A stretch of DNA of 64,000 nt from Luscinia megarhynchos (lineage: Eukaryota; Chordata; Aves; Passeriformes; Turdidae), in the NCBI GenBank assembly GCA_034336665.1, contig CM067568.1:44744770-44808769 (forward strand). The letters are read 5' to 3'. Positions 10,916 through 23,400 of this stretch are shown here, in pieces. How positions within the stretch are numbered: the first letter of the stretch is position 1; every line of letters starts with the position of its first letter. Both the position numbers and the translations under genes were made by a program. Under the pieces are notes generated by a model that worked only from the letters and a program-made list of their open reading frames with translations, made no database searches and was not told the DNA's origin.

Positions 10916-13900
10916 GTCACTTCACTTTCTGCCCCGCTTCTATGTAGGATCAGGTGAGGATTTGGCTTCTGCAGAAGAATTGCCAAGAAATAGGACAACG
11001 TGTGTCCCCTGTCATGCTCTGCCCCATTTCCCCAAGGGACATTAGTGCTGCCTCTGAAGTGATGTTTGTCTGGTAGGCTTGAGCAGTGAACCTCAGCATG
11101 CACAGCACTGCCTTTCTAGCAGTGCCTCACCCCAAATGTTTGAGTTGTTTGACAGGCATTTCTGTGATTCCGGGTTCCCTGTGCCATATATCCCCCTTGC
11201 TAGGGAAGGATGCCATGGATGTGTGTACAGAGTGAGCCCTTTCTTGCTTGAACAACACAGTGAAAAAGCCTTCAGGACCTCTTGCTGGAGAGGCAGAGAG
11301 GGGAACAGAGCAAGAGCTGAGGCCTGGGCAGGGATGACTGGAGATCCGAGGGATTTGCAGGGCTGGAAGTTGATACCTGCTAAATTACTTGACTGACAGG
11401 GAGTTAAAGGCACCAGGGGTCTAGGCAAAGCATTCAGAAGACAAATCCTGCCCAAAATGTAGTCACAGAGAACTAGCATAACTGTAGTGATGGAGGCAGT
11501 CATTACTTGGGTCTGAATCATAGCTTTTAAATTTTTTAACCACTGACTGTTATTTACCTGGGGCAAAATATGCTTCTCCATCATTGTGCAGAGTTTCTAT
11601 TGCAGAGCTTGACCAAATTTAACATTATACTTTGCTCCTTTTTTCTTAGAGTTTGTTCTCACCTTATGTATAGAAAGATCTAAATTTACTACAGCTTTAT
11701 CACCTGCTTCAGAAAGAAACACCTCATTTTTCTCACTGAATCTGCAAGTTAGGTGGCAGTGAACTCCAAACAGCCAGGGCAAGCTGGGTACACTTGAGAC
11801 TCATGAAGTCAGAATGTCAGTGCATCTAATAATTAAAAAATATAGTTCTGTTAGTTACTGTTCCCTGCAGAGTTTTAACTTTAGTTTAATGTTGTGAAGC
11901 ACATAAACTAAACTCCTTCATAGATTCACTTTGTGTCTTTCTTTTCTAGGTTTCCAATTTTGCTTTGATACAGGTTTTTATATTGTAAAATATGTACCAT
12001 AGGGAGGGTGGGAATGCTTTAATCATTCAGATCTTACTAAGATTATTTAAGTTGCAAACCAAATGAATATTTCCATGCTTGAAGACTTGTTCATTGCCAC
12101 TCACACTGCTTGTAGCACTAAGAGGGCAGCTCACTGTGCCCCAAAGCCTTGTTGTCTCAGCAAACTGTCCTGGACCTGCAAAGGTAATCCAAGGCATGCA
12201 GGGCAGGACGGGCCCGGGTGACATCAAACACTTCAGGCTGTCCCCAGTTTCCATCTAGATGGACAATGATCAGATCTGGTTTTTGTGGAATTTTTGATGT
12301 CTGTAGTATTGTCAGCTCAAACGACAACTGCATGGTAACAAATGAGAGCAAGGAAGAGGAAGTGAGCAGTCTAGTTTTGTAGTTTTGGCATAACATAAAC
12401 AGATTAAAGCAAGCAGGCAAACAATATATATAGCTAAGTTTGTTAAGGTCACTATAAAACATATGCAAACCTGTGTCCTGTAGAATTTATGATCTAAAAG
12501 CATTCAAAGTAAATTGGATGTTTAAACCTAGTGATTGTGACCAAAGGTATTTAAAGGACAATATATGACACCTCTGTGTGAACACTATTTTAATAGTGTT
12601 ATATCTTGTGGTTTGACAGGCAAAAATATTTTGTTAATTTTACAATCACACTATCCCATTAAACTAACTGATTATTTCATTCCCTATTTTTCTTGTTGCT
12701 ATTCAAACTGGTTTATGTTCTTGCTGCAGCTGGAAAACTTCCTTCCCACAAACACATACCTCAGTCACTCACCTAATTCAGTATCCAAACCATCTAGTTT
12801 ATCAGGGTGAGCCAGCTCTGGCACATTCATGACCATTTATCCACTATTGAACTGTCACACTGAAAGTTTACTAATATTTTGTGCTGCACTGCCATTTTCA
12901 ATAGCTATGAAGAGATTCTCATGACAGGCTGTCATTTCTGTCTTCTCGCATGCTATTAGTTTCCCATGCCATTAAACACAAACAAAAAAATGTTTGTTTT
13001 TTAAAAATATTCAAGTTGGTGTTCTGTTTGAGTCACAAGTAGAAGCAAAAAAGCATAAATTTCAAATCAATGAACTGTTCCAGAAGGACTATCACATTGC
13101 TGAGTATTGTACAGCATATCAGAAAGGCAACACCTTCAACAAGACACAGATATCAATTAAAAGCTGCTTCATTACAGGATAAGACCCTGGTGAGGCATTC
13201 CTAGTTAAAAGACAGTATGGCAGTCTCCTTGGATCTCACATTGGCTCTCTACAAATGGACTCTTTGGTTTTATGAAAAGTCAGCCCATGACTTTTACTCT
13301 TCTTCTGGAGTTTTTACTGTGTTTTCAGTGTGTATTTAACTTTGCAGAGCAACATAAAGCTTTAGACATTACTTCTGTACCTGAAGAATTGAAGCTAAGC
13401 TGCCAAATGTGTGAAAGAGAGGGGCATTTAAATTAAAAAAAGATTCCTTATTGAAGGAAGGGTCCCCTACTCAGCTTCAGAAGACAAAGCTCATCTGAAC
13501 TGCCAATATTTTGGCTTGCCACTGCTCACAGTCATGCAGTTTAGCTCTTCTCTTACACACAGAGTATCTCTAGGGCAGACAAAGTAGAAAGAGGTAAGAA
13601 CAGTTATAAATGCAAAGTGTTTACTGGAGATTTTCCTGGAAATTAATATATTTTTCTGTCTCTCTCAAGTGTTGCTATTCTTTGCCTTTCTCATTTCCCA
13701 TGCCTCTCTTTTTGAAGAATTGTCCCAGATAAAAATTCCCTCTTGGCATCTATATTCTGTGGGGCAGTGCAGGATCTCATCACCTCCTTTCTGTCTCCCC
13801 CTTCCACTCTGACAGCCCCTGGCAGAAAAGATATAGTATCTGCAACTCCCATCGTTAGTGCCATTATTAAACTCTTTTCCACAGTATGGATACCACAAAA

Positions 13901-16900
13901 GCAAGGAAGGAAAGAGGGAGTGTGGATTCTGCTGTTGCAGGTGTAGGAAATGGTGCTGCAACAGCCAATTATTCATATTTGAGCAGCATCCTCAAGTCCA
14001 GTAGGCTTCTGACAGCCTCCTTGTAGAAAGAAATGCTGAACCTTTTCTGGGTATTAATTATTCACCACTGCAGAATGATTTAAAACACATGTGAATTCTC
14101 TTAGCAAGCAATCCCTTGTAAATATATATGCTGTGAAATCCTGAGTTGGTTCTGTTGATGGCAGTATCTGTAGAGATTTCAAGGAGCCAGAATCTAACCT
14201 GGACTACCCAGTTTAGTCAAGATAGCTTGGGCATCGGAATCTCCAATAAATTATCATATTTGTATAGGAGTTTCCATGTGTCTTAATCCCTCTATATAAA
14301 TACTCATAAGACTCCTATCACTACTGCATGCAAATGTGATGTAGATCTTACATAAAACAAACTTAGTGGAGCTATTCCTGATTTACAATGGCATAAGTTA
14401 GATCAGAACTTAATCTTTCAGATATGTCTCTGCAGAGTACTTTGAGCATTAATCAGAGAGTTGTAAAAGAACCACAAACAAAGGTGTTTCTTACAGGAAG
14501 TTGAACAGATTTACTGAACTGTGCAATGTAAACAAAAACACCTTACAACTGGGGCATGTTCCCTCAGACTCACTCCAGGTCTGGGTACAGAACAAGGTGA
14601 GATAAGTAACATGAATGGAAGGTCTTATTTATTCTTCTGACTTGTTGCAATGGAGACAATTACTAGAGAGTGTATTGAGTGACAGTTCTCTTAAAAGGAT
14701 TGTCTTGAGAATGTTTTAACCCTGATAAAATGGTGACTAATGTTTCAGAGCTGTAACAACTCTGCAGAAAGGCCACTCCTTGGGAATCAGTCCAACAGAG
14801 TGAGAATAAGCTACAGAACACAGGAGGAAAGACATCTGCAGAATGAGACCTAGTGAGAAATACTATTAATATATGAGAAGCAGTCCCCTGCTTCCCCCTC
14901 CCCCAGGCCAGTCAGGATGGGCAAGGGCTTGGTGTCCTTCTTTGTCCTTTACATTCCTCTACGGCTGCCCTGGCATTCTGTGCAAGACCAAAGGTGAACT
15001 GATCTTGTAATAAGAAATTAAATAGGGAGGGGCTGCACAAAATGAGTCCAAATCTCCTCCTGCTGAAGCAAGCCTCTCCCTCCCCAAGCCCTCAGCAAGG
15101 CAGAATGTTTCTAATTCACCAGCTGACCTGCTCATGGCCACCTGAGCTGCAGCTCCTTGGCTTAGCACCCCTGCTGCCACTTATGCTGTGAAGGAATATC
15201 AATCTCTCCTGCAGTGTGTGAGAGCTTTTAACCTCCAGTTTGCACAATTACAAATGAAAATCCAAGGGTAAAGGCAGAGGAGGATGTGAGAACAGGGCTG
15301 GAAGGAAGAAGGGCAATGTTGAATCCTGAAATCCTTAGCAGCCATGCTCTGAGCTTACCCTCCATGACTGTAGTGTGTGGAGTTTGTAGGGGCTCACACT
15401 GCAGGACTCTGCTGTCTTTGGGAGGTGATACTGAAAATAGTGAGTGCACTCACACATGCAAGGAGGGCTGACTGCTTGTACCTGCTAAGGTTCTGATTTT
15501 GCATGTTCACAGCTACAAAATCAATAGGTCTCATGTCCCAGGCAATTGGAGAGTGGTTTTAGTTTGTCTCCTGACTATCCTCCTTACCAGTTTTACTTGG
15601 AAGAAAGCTTTTTTCTCTATTATAATTGCCTATCCTAAACTGTAAGAGTAATTTTCTGTGTGTTTTGCTGTCCACAGAGATGTTCCAGAACAAAATAGTC
15701 TCCAAACCTTAAATACATCTAATTACTGTGTAATTCATCTGCCATTTGTCTGTGGGTAGGGAGATTACCTTCAACCTACTCTGGACTTTTAGCAGGAAAG
15801 TGGAAATTAAATGTCTATCCAACAGTCTAGCTCCCAAGGGTTTTAAAATTATTTTTTCTTTAATGATGTTTTCTTACTTCATCCATTGACATTATTTATA
15901 AGAATGACAAGAAAATTTCCAAGCCATGGAATTTTGGACTATTGATTTTAAAAAGCCCAAACAACCCTGAATATAGCACAACAACAGCCTAAGACCTGCT
16001 AGCTAAATGCATATCTGTGTCTCCCTCAATGAAACAGAGAGAGGGATTTTAGCAGCCTAGTTAAGCTATTGGAACAGATGCTGCTGTTGGGAGACCTGAA
16101 GCTGTGTACAATTTCTGCCAGTCATTTCTGCTATGAAAACACCAGTCAGTCCACAAATACAGACACATTAGCATGCTTCAGCTGACAAACTGTCACTGCA
16201 CTACTTTCAGACAATGCCCTCACTTTTTGCTTTTTGAGCTTCCAGTTGGTCTTGACTGCACAGTTATGTATAAAAGTCATATGTATATATTAGTACTTGC
16301 ATGTTTCTTTTAAAATCACTGGAAATGGACTATCTCTATTCTACATCTTTGCTTTGACGATTCCTAGTGCATAGAAGTTTGTCTTTCTCCAATAAACTCA
16401 AATGAGTTTTTTATCCTAAAATATCTGCTGGTGTGTTTAATGGCTAAGAAACAAGAGCAGGCAGCTCTTGTGAAAGATAGCAAATGACAGAAAGGGGCTG
16501 TGCAGCAGCAGTACAGGGCAGCAGGACATCTCTGGGTTTCCCCTGTTCATCTCTGGGGCATGTGTCAGCTCTTCCCTGCAGTGAACAATCTCTGGGCTTG
16601 AGCAGTAACCAGAGCACTACAGACCTTGAGAGTGTTAGCAAACCTGCCCTGTGGTGCTTCCAGGTTACCTCATCAGTGAGTGTTGCAGCCTGTTGGGTCA
16701 CTTCATGGGGCTGCTTCTGCTGCATGAGACAGATGCTTTCCCCTTGTTGAGTTTCTGCAGGTACCAACTACCAGTGGATCTGCCTCTTGGCTGCTGTTGT
16801 GTCTTTTGGGGCTTTGCAAAATGGATGATCAAAATTCCATTCCTGGCCATGTTTCCAACAACAAACCACTTCCTTTATGATAGTGGTGATGGGTGATTCC

Positions 16901-17557
16901 TAGCAAATAAATACTTGACAGTATTACAATATAATTTGACAAGTTACCATGTGGATAAATGCAGTACATGCTATCCTTATCTGTGATGGAAGTATGAGGC
17001 CAAAAGGAGGAATTCAGAAAATATCTGCTAGCAAACAGCATGAACTAAGGCAGACTGCCAGGAAAAAAAATAACAAAAAACCCAGAGGATGTAGAAAAGG
17101 AACTGCTCAAAAAGGTTTTGGAGCTTCGTATTTCCACAAGTTGAGCAGATAAATTAATGTAGGCAGCAGCAAGCTGAAAAAATACAGGTTTGGGAGAAGT
17201 TTTCCAACTCATAATATTCTATTAACCTGGAATTGCAAATTATAAATCCTTTGAGAACATGCCCTGTATAAAGGTGTTCCAAGTGACTGTTAGCAGAGCA
17301 GTTACCCAGGACCCCAGTCTGGAAGAAGTTATGCAATACAGCATGTTGGAGTAATCTGATTATGACCTGAAAATAACCACATGGATCGATGGGGCCATGG
17401 AGGATGAACCTCTCCATGTTCAGATGAGGATACTGTAGCAATACAGTGTTGAGAGACATGGCAGCTCTGACCCACGCTTCATAAAAAGTTTTTGATGACA
17501 GATCTGGACTAGATGAAACCAATTACTAAAGTGGTGAGTCAGGTGGAGTTTAGAGGG

Positions 17558-17576
17558 GTTATGACTGGGTCATAAC
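17558..17576. repeat. perfect 8-bp inverted repeat, gttatgac-tgg-gtcataac
   Basis: The arm gttatgac (17558-17565) and its exact reverse complement gtcataac (17569-17576) flank a 3-nt spacer. The core TGAC-N3-GTCA resembles a paired half-site for a dimeric transcription factor, such as a Maf or bZIP protein or an everted nuclear-receptor pair. A chance palindrome is also quite possible. Confidence 0.5.
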
Positions 17577-18935
17577 ACGATTATGATAATGAAATATCAG
17601 ATGTGTTTTCAGTAGCATCTTTTATTACAAGAATAACATCTCTTTAAATATATTACTCTGAATAGGAAATTACAGTGACTGCCTCTGGAAGGAGAAGTGA
17701 TTTGGTGTGCTAAGTTCAGAGCATTGAGGCACTACCCATAAGCTAAAAACTATGTACAGGTACCTAAGAATTAATATGGACTACCTTACAATATACCTGA
17801 AGTGTGCTTTTGGACTGAGCTGTTATTCATGAGTCTGATACCCTTGCCTTTGCCCTTAAAAGGGCAAAATATCTTTCTGCCATAGAGATGCATCTTTAAT
17901 GTGTAGCCACTGGGATTGAGTGAGGGTGATAAAATAAACAGCTAAAATAAATAGCTGAGACAGACTAATAAATAGTAGATAGTAAAACTTCCATGGTAGG
18001 AACAGTATCACCTACCTGGTGATCTCCAAATCCCAAAGGAGCCATAAGAGGATATCCCAATTTTGATTCTCAGAAAAATCCCAGCTGATACACAAAATAG
18101 ACCTGCCATGTATAGTATATATTATTTCCAAGCATATCAGTCAATCTGGCTTGATTTCTACCTAGTTGATTCTTTCTGTAAAATATCTCCTAAGAAATGC
18201 CATCTGATGAGTTTAGGTCACCTCTTTGCTAGCATGTACTGAGTGTATTTCTCCAGGTAATATTCTTAGTCAGCCAGTGATGGCTGCCTGGATAGCTGAA
18301 GTGGAAGGTGTTTGTTAATAATGGTCAATCAAACAATAGCAATTCTGTGCCTGCACAGAATGAATATGTAAAAACTGCCATTTCAGTGTGCCTGTTTGGG
18401 TGTTTGAAAGAACTAATACTTATTCTACTCATTGGAATTTCACAGCTCATGAAATAAATCTGCCAGTAAACTGTGCTTTGTGTTGGTAACAGTCATTCAG
18501 TGGAATGGAAATGGAAAGTGCTTTGTGTGTGTCCAGCAAGCCCATGTTGGGAGTTGCACAGAAGTGATGATTAGTTCCTCCTTGATTTTTTATAAGTGTG
18601 ACTTGCCAACTCTTCTGTGAATGAGGTATGGAATGAGAGAACCTTGCTGGCACATTTTAAAGGAACAGAGGAAGTTGAAAATTAACAAAACAGATTATAT
18701 TTTCAGTCCTTCTAAGCTACCATGCTATTTTTGACAAATGCATGTATCAAGCAGCTTGTACAGAGGTGAAGAGAGCAGAAAGGCACTGTAAGAAAATGTG
18801 AGTTTAATTCTAATCTGGATGTGCAGTAGAAAGTTATTTAGTTAAAAATCCACAGAGGTCCTACCTTTACATTTTGGACACAACTGAATATTTCCTTTAT
18901 ACTTAATAAGAAATATAAATAAGTGTTTTAAAATG

Positions 18936-18982
18936 CGTGTGTGTATGTATGTCTGTGTGTCTGTGTGTGTTTGTGTGTGTAT
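18936..18982. repeat. imperfect (TG)n tract
   Basis: TG units interrupted by TATG, TCTG and TTTG, about 47 bases long. It is an old, interrupted microsatellite and so is probably less variable than the long run near 9.1 kb. Confidence 0.9.
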
Positions 18983-19194
18983 AATATGAACTTTAATATG
19001 CATTTTACATTTCAGATTCTGAGAGGTGTCTCCAGGATGCTAGTGGAATGCTGCACCTTGGACATATTGGGAGCAGGAGGCCTTGGAAGGTAGAGGGAAA
19101 AATGACTGACAGCCAGTGGGAGCAGTTTTATCCATTCCTGTCTAAGCTGAACAGGGGAGACCTTCACTGAGCAATGAGCTTTTAAGAGCTAACC

Positions 19195-19510
19195 AGAAAG
19201 TCCTTCCAATTGCAAATCACAAATGAAAATTGACACTAATGCTGCATATTCGGAAAACTGGCATTTGTGAGAGACGTCTGTTGCTGTTTTCAAAGGAAAG
19301 AGGTCACTCCTTTACTCATTTGTTTGGTGTTTGTCATAATAACTGTAATTATGAGGCACTACTGTGATAATTTAATGTAATTTAGCACATAATTAGTGAA
19401 CAAAAATACTACACAATAATTCTTCCATGGAGCCATGGTGCTAATAAATAGTGGCATTCAGTGACATCTTTCCTGTCATTTTCCCCAATCAGGCTTATGT
19501 AGCCTAGAGT
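19195..19510. promoter_or_regulatory. candidate conserved non-coding element with homeodomain-type sites
   Basis: The block is dense in homeodomain core words: 'tgtaattatg' near 19344, 'gataattta' near 19367, 'gtaattta' near 19377 and 'cataattagtg' near 19388. It also holds 'ttgcaaat' (about 19210), a POU-like half, and 'ccatggagccatgg' (about 19425), a short palindrome-like pair. Unlike the simple AT repeats elsewhere, this text is high in complexity. I infer a possible developmental enhancer; only cross-species alignment or chromatin data can test that. Confidence 0.28.
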
Positions 19511-19526
19511 ATTTTACTGGTCTTGC

Positions 19527-19550
19527 TTTTTTTTTTTTTTGCTTTTTTTT
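19527..19550. repeat. poly-T run with GC interruption
   Basis: A T run of about 14, then 'gc', then a T run of 8. Nothing upstream on the minus strand looks like a retrocopied gene, so it is called a simple repeat. Confidence 0.85.
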
Positions 19551-20159
19551 AGAGAGTATAAGTATCATGGCAGAATTACTGAAATGAGAGCAGCAAAAAT
19601 TGCTCTGCCCTTTGGCAAAGAACACTAACTTATTCATTATCCAGTGAGTACAGCTTTAAAAAGAGTGTCCTCTGAAAGCTTCATTGTCCTTTCCACGCTC
19701 CGATGATGCTCAATAATGTCATCACTGCTGATTCCAGGGAAAAATACTTCTATCAGTGGGAGGGGAACAGTCATTTCAATAGGTTTTTCTGGTGCAAACT
19801 CTTTTCAGTTGATCTCTAATACAGGAGACAACCTCTGGTGTTTTCATGTAGAAGAGGAAAGGCTTGAGCTGTGGTGTACTGGGACCCCTCTGCACGCACA
19901 CCGGGGAAAACTCAGACGATGCAGTTGACACATGTCACAATCACAAAGCTGAAGTAAAAGAACTAAAAAAACTCCCTCTCAAAACTTTCCCTCCTAAATA
20001 TTAATGTGACTATGGAAGCACTATTTTGTTTACCTCTCACATCTAGTATCTGAAGTGATGAGTTTTCCAGTCCAACAGCTTAACTTAAATCAGATTTTAA
20101 AATAGAAGAACTTCCTTAAACTCATCTTTAACCTTAAAGAAGGTTTATGGGAATCTTAC

Positions 20160-20445
20160 CAGCATGTATAGATAGATTCCTGATGCAAGGAGTGAAGAAT
20201 ATTTTCTTGACAGTTCAAGAGGCAGTGGGCACAAATGGGAATGCATAAGATTTCAAAACACAAGACAACAGTTTTTTTACTGTGAGAGTGGTCAAGCATT
20301 GGCACAGGTTGCTCAGAGAGGTTGTGGGTCATTCATCTGGGGAGATACTCAAAACGCTAATGGATGCAGTCCTGAACAACCAGCAGCTGACCCATCTTGA
20401 GCAGACTGGTTGGACTGATGGGCACCTGCAGCTAAAGAAAATTTG
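20160..20445 (+). mobile_element. old CR1 LINE 3' fragment, plus strand
   Basis: Plus-strand wording matches the CR1 3' region in order: an 'aggagtgaagaatattttcttgac'-like start with the remains of the 'caagaggcagtgggcacaaa' type line, then 'gcacaggttgctcagagagg' followed by 'ttgtgggt' (about 20298-20327), then 'catcttgagcag' and 'ggttggact' (about 20394-20416). The terminal octamer-like tail is lost, and many substitutions and small gaps mark it as clearly older than the copies at 7.2 and 26.5 kb. It is non-coding. Family call is firm, boundaries approximate. Confidence 0.8.
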
Positions 20446-23400
20446 AGGAGAAAGAAAAAAGATATCTCAGGACTGCAGTGCCCATATCCAGATGTTGACT
20501 GCATTCATAAAGAATGGGGACAGCACCATATTTGCCTCCACACTGTGATCTTATTAGCATGCCTGAAGGCTGGAAGGGTGTGAGTAGTCCCCCCTTTCCA
20601 CAAGTCTTTTCTCATCAGCTGTATTCAAAACCTTTCATTCTAAATCTGAGCCCTTATGGTCCTGCCCTTTCTGTATCAGCCCATTATATGGGGATGTGGT
20701 TAATCCCCAAGCCCTTGACCTTTAGTGATTTGTACTGCTGTCAAGACACATTATACAGCTTTCCAAACTGCTCTGCACTACAGAAGAAAATGTCCACAGT
20801 AGGGTTCTTTTGTTTAAACCACCAGGCAACAGGCATCAGCTTTATCATGCAAACATTTTCTTATTTTCCTTCAAGGGAAACAAGCCTCCCCTGCCATCCC
20901 TTCCCCACAAGAGTTTCAGTATGAAAAACAGAGCTGAGAAGCTCGAGTAGGTGCAGGAGAGCTATTTGCAATTTACAAACCAATGAAGATTATGTTATTC
21001 CTGCTGGGATAGAAGCTGAGAGGAAAATGTGAGGTTAGTATTAATACCTAGGAAGATGACAGTTTGATTTTTCAAAGAAAAAATTTTTGAAGAGGCCCAT
21101 AGCTTTGTGAAAAAAAAATTAAAAGCGTTGCTGGGGTTTAGGAGCAACTGTATGATACCCAGGGACCTCAACTGAATTCTTCATGAGTTTTAGTGGATAA
21201 GTCACCTATGGAAAGGTGTAGGAATTAGAGGGTGTTGTCCCATTAGCCACAAAGAGAGCAGATGCAGCATGCATGCTGTCTCCCATCCTCAAAGTTCCTC
21301 TATTCAGAGATTTAATCTTAACATAGCAAGGACAATTTCTTCTCCCTGCCAATTCTTGGTTTTTTGAGGATTTTGGCACAGCCTTAGCTGGACTAATGGG
21401 AGTTTTGAAGTGGACTGAAAATAGCAACTAATTTCACAACCTACAGTGATGCCTTTCAGCCATCAGCCTAAGCTGTATTTTGATATGGAGTTAGGACATG
21501 AAAAGGGATCTTTGGGTCACACTTATTATTTCTCTGCATCTCAATAGCCTTTGCATGAATTCAGAGGTGCTGATGTCTGGAGTAGCATCTACTCTCAGCT
21601 GTGGTCCTTCATCCTGGCAAGGGGAGTGCTGGGATCCAGAGCCACACCAACAAGGGTAGCTGGGGTGATGACACATGAAAAACAGCTCTTTGCACGGAGA
21701 ATCAAACAACCTCTGCTTCACTGTTTTGCAACAGAGGTGGCTGGGGTAGGGTTGACAGATTTAATATGGTCACGGGTGTTTTGGAGAAAGTGAGTGGGAA
21801 ATGATTATTCACTAGTCCTTGCAACACAAGTTAGCTAATGGTGTTACCTCTTGGTCAATACAAAACAAACAACATGAAGTCTATTTCCCCCACACAAGAG
21901 TTCCAGTATCAAAACCATGAGACACATTGCTATAAACAGTTGTGGAGGGCAAAAGTTCAGAAAGTGATAAGACAACTTCAGGAAGGGTAGGTCTGTCAGG
22001 GCCTATCAGATATCAAACCCTAGCAGCAGCCTGAAGCTCAGAAAGTTCCCAACCTGCTCCCCACTGAGGACTGGAGGCTGCTGCTGCACAGGGGTGGCTC
22101 TGTCCTCACCTCATTCTGCTCTTTGCTGAGCATCCTCTCCTGACAGCTGCTGGAGTAAGGGATGGGTTGTAGATGGACTCACAGTCTACAGAACTATCTA
22201 TAGTAGCTATGTGCTGGGTTTGCCACCCACAATGCTGAGCATGTCTATAGGTGTTGCAGTCCTGATAGGACAGAAATTCATGGCAACAACAGCATGAAGT
22301 TGAAGCCAAACATGCATGTGATTCATATTTTGCCACTGAAACAAAGATCATGCTGTGTTTTCTGCACAGTGTCACAGCTAAACCACGTGGGTCACATTTC
22401 ACAGAGATTTCTCTCCATGCTGTTGTGTGTTTTGTAACAATACTGCAAGGATTCCCAGCCAGTGTAAAGACAGTTCTCTTGCATTCCCTTTTGCTGCTGG
22501 CCTATCCACCCACACTTCCCTTCACTGGTTGTTAGAGCTGAGCCCTCTCCTTCAGCAGTTCTCTCAGTTGAGGCCTCACAGCTCCATTCATGCCAGGCTG
22601 ATATGGTTTTCAGGAAGGAGAGCTCTGCTTGGCAAAGGGAAAGGTATGGCAAAGGGGCAGAGCTGGCTGGAAAACTCTCCAGGCTGTTTCTCCCACTCAG
22701 CTCCAGCCATGTTCCCTGCTCGAGCCTCAGGCCGGGTTCCCAAGCTCATTTGTAATCCAGTGCAATAGCTCTCAGTCTTTCCTGTGCTTTGAATTTGCAA
22801 ATCAGTCTGCCTGTCTAGAGCCATATCAAATGTTTTCAGCCAGCTCCTCTCCCTCACTGTCAGGAGGCTCAGCAGTGGAGCAGGGCAAGCTGTGACCTGC
22901 TGTGAATCTGAGGGCACTGGAGGCACTGTCCCCAGCAAAGCTTGCCATGGCAGTTTAAGACTTCACCATCTGCAGCTCCCTCTCTTTTTGAGACTTGCCA
23001 TTCCATAGTGGCTCCCACCTTAAGTGACTTGCTCCTCATCCCCTCATCTCTGAAAGCTGAGACAGTGCCCACACAGACACAGGGCCACTCCTGTCCCTGC
23101 CACAGAACAATTGCTTGGTCTGCCACAAGATCTCCCTTCCATCTTCTGTGCTCATCAGGAAACTACACACATGCAGATGTGGTCTTTGCTGAGAAATAAG
23201 TGACTTTTTTTGTTTTGTTTCTCACTGTAATTAACTCAACAGAGACAAGATATGTTTGTTTTGCTTAGGGAACTACAATAGGCAATGTCAGTTCTAGAAA
23301 CAGCTGTTGGCTGCAGCTGAATTAATTTTTTCATTCTCCTCTCCTCTAGAATATGTAGAGTAAGGTAAAACAGCACATTTTGTAACTGAATCTTAATTTT

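Larger units (their letters stand above)
9121..18935. other. intergenic DNA, no gene recognised
   Basis: Unique, mostly AT-rich sequence. The longest open frame (minus strand, 11093-11584, 163 codons) has no recognisable domain, an average base composition and no splice or conservation support that I can judge. Candidate regulatory stretches inside this block are listed separately (10760-10915 and 17558-17576). Confidence 0.55.

Noticed and set aside
11093..11584. A 163-codon minus-strand open frame
   Set aside because: No recognisable family, no splice or promoter context, and an unremarkable base composition. Treated as chance.
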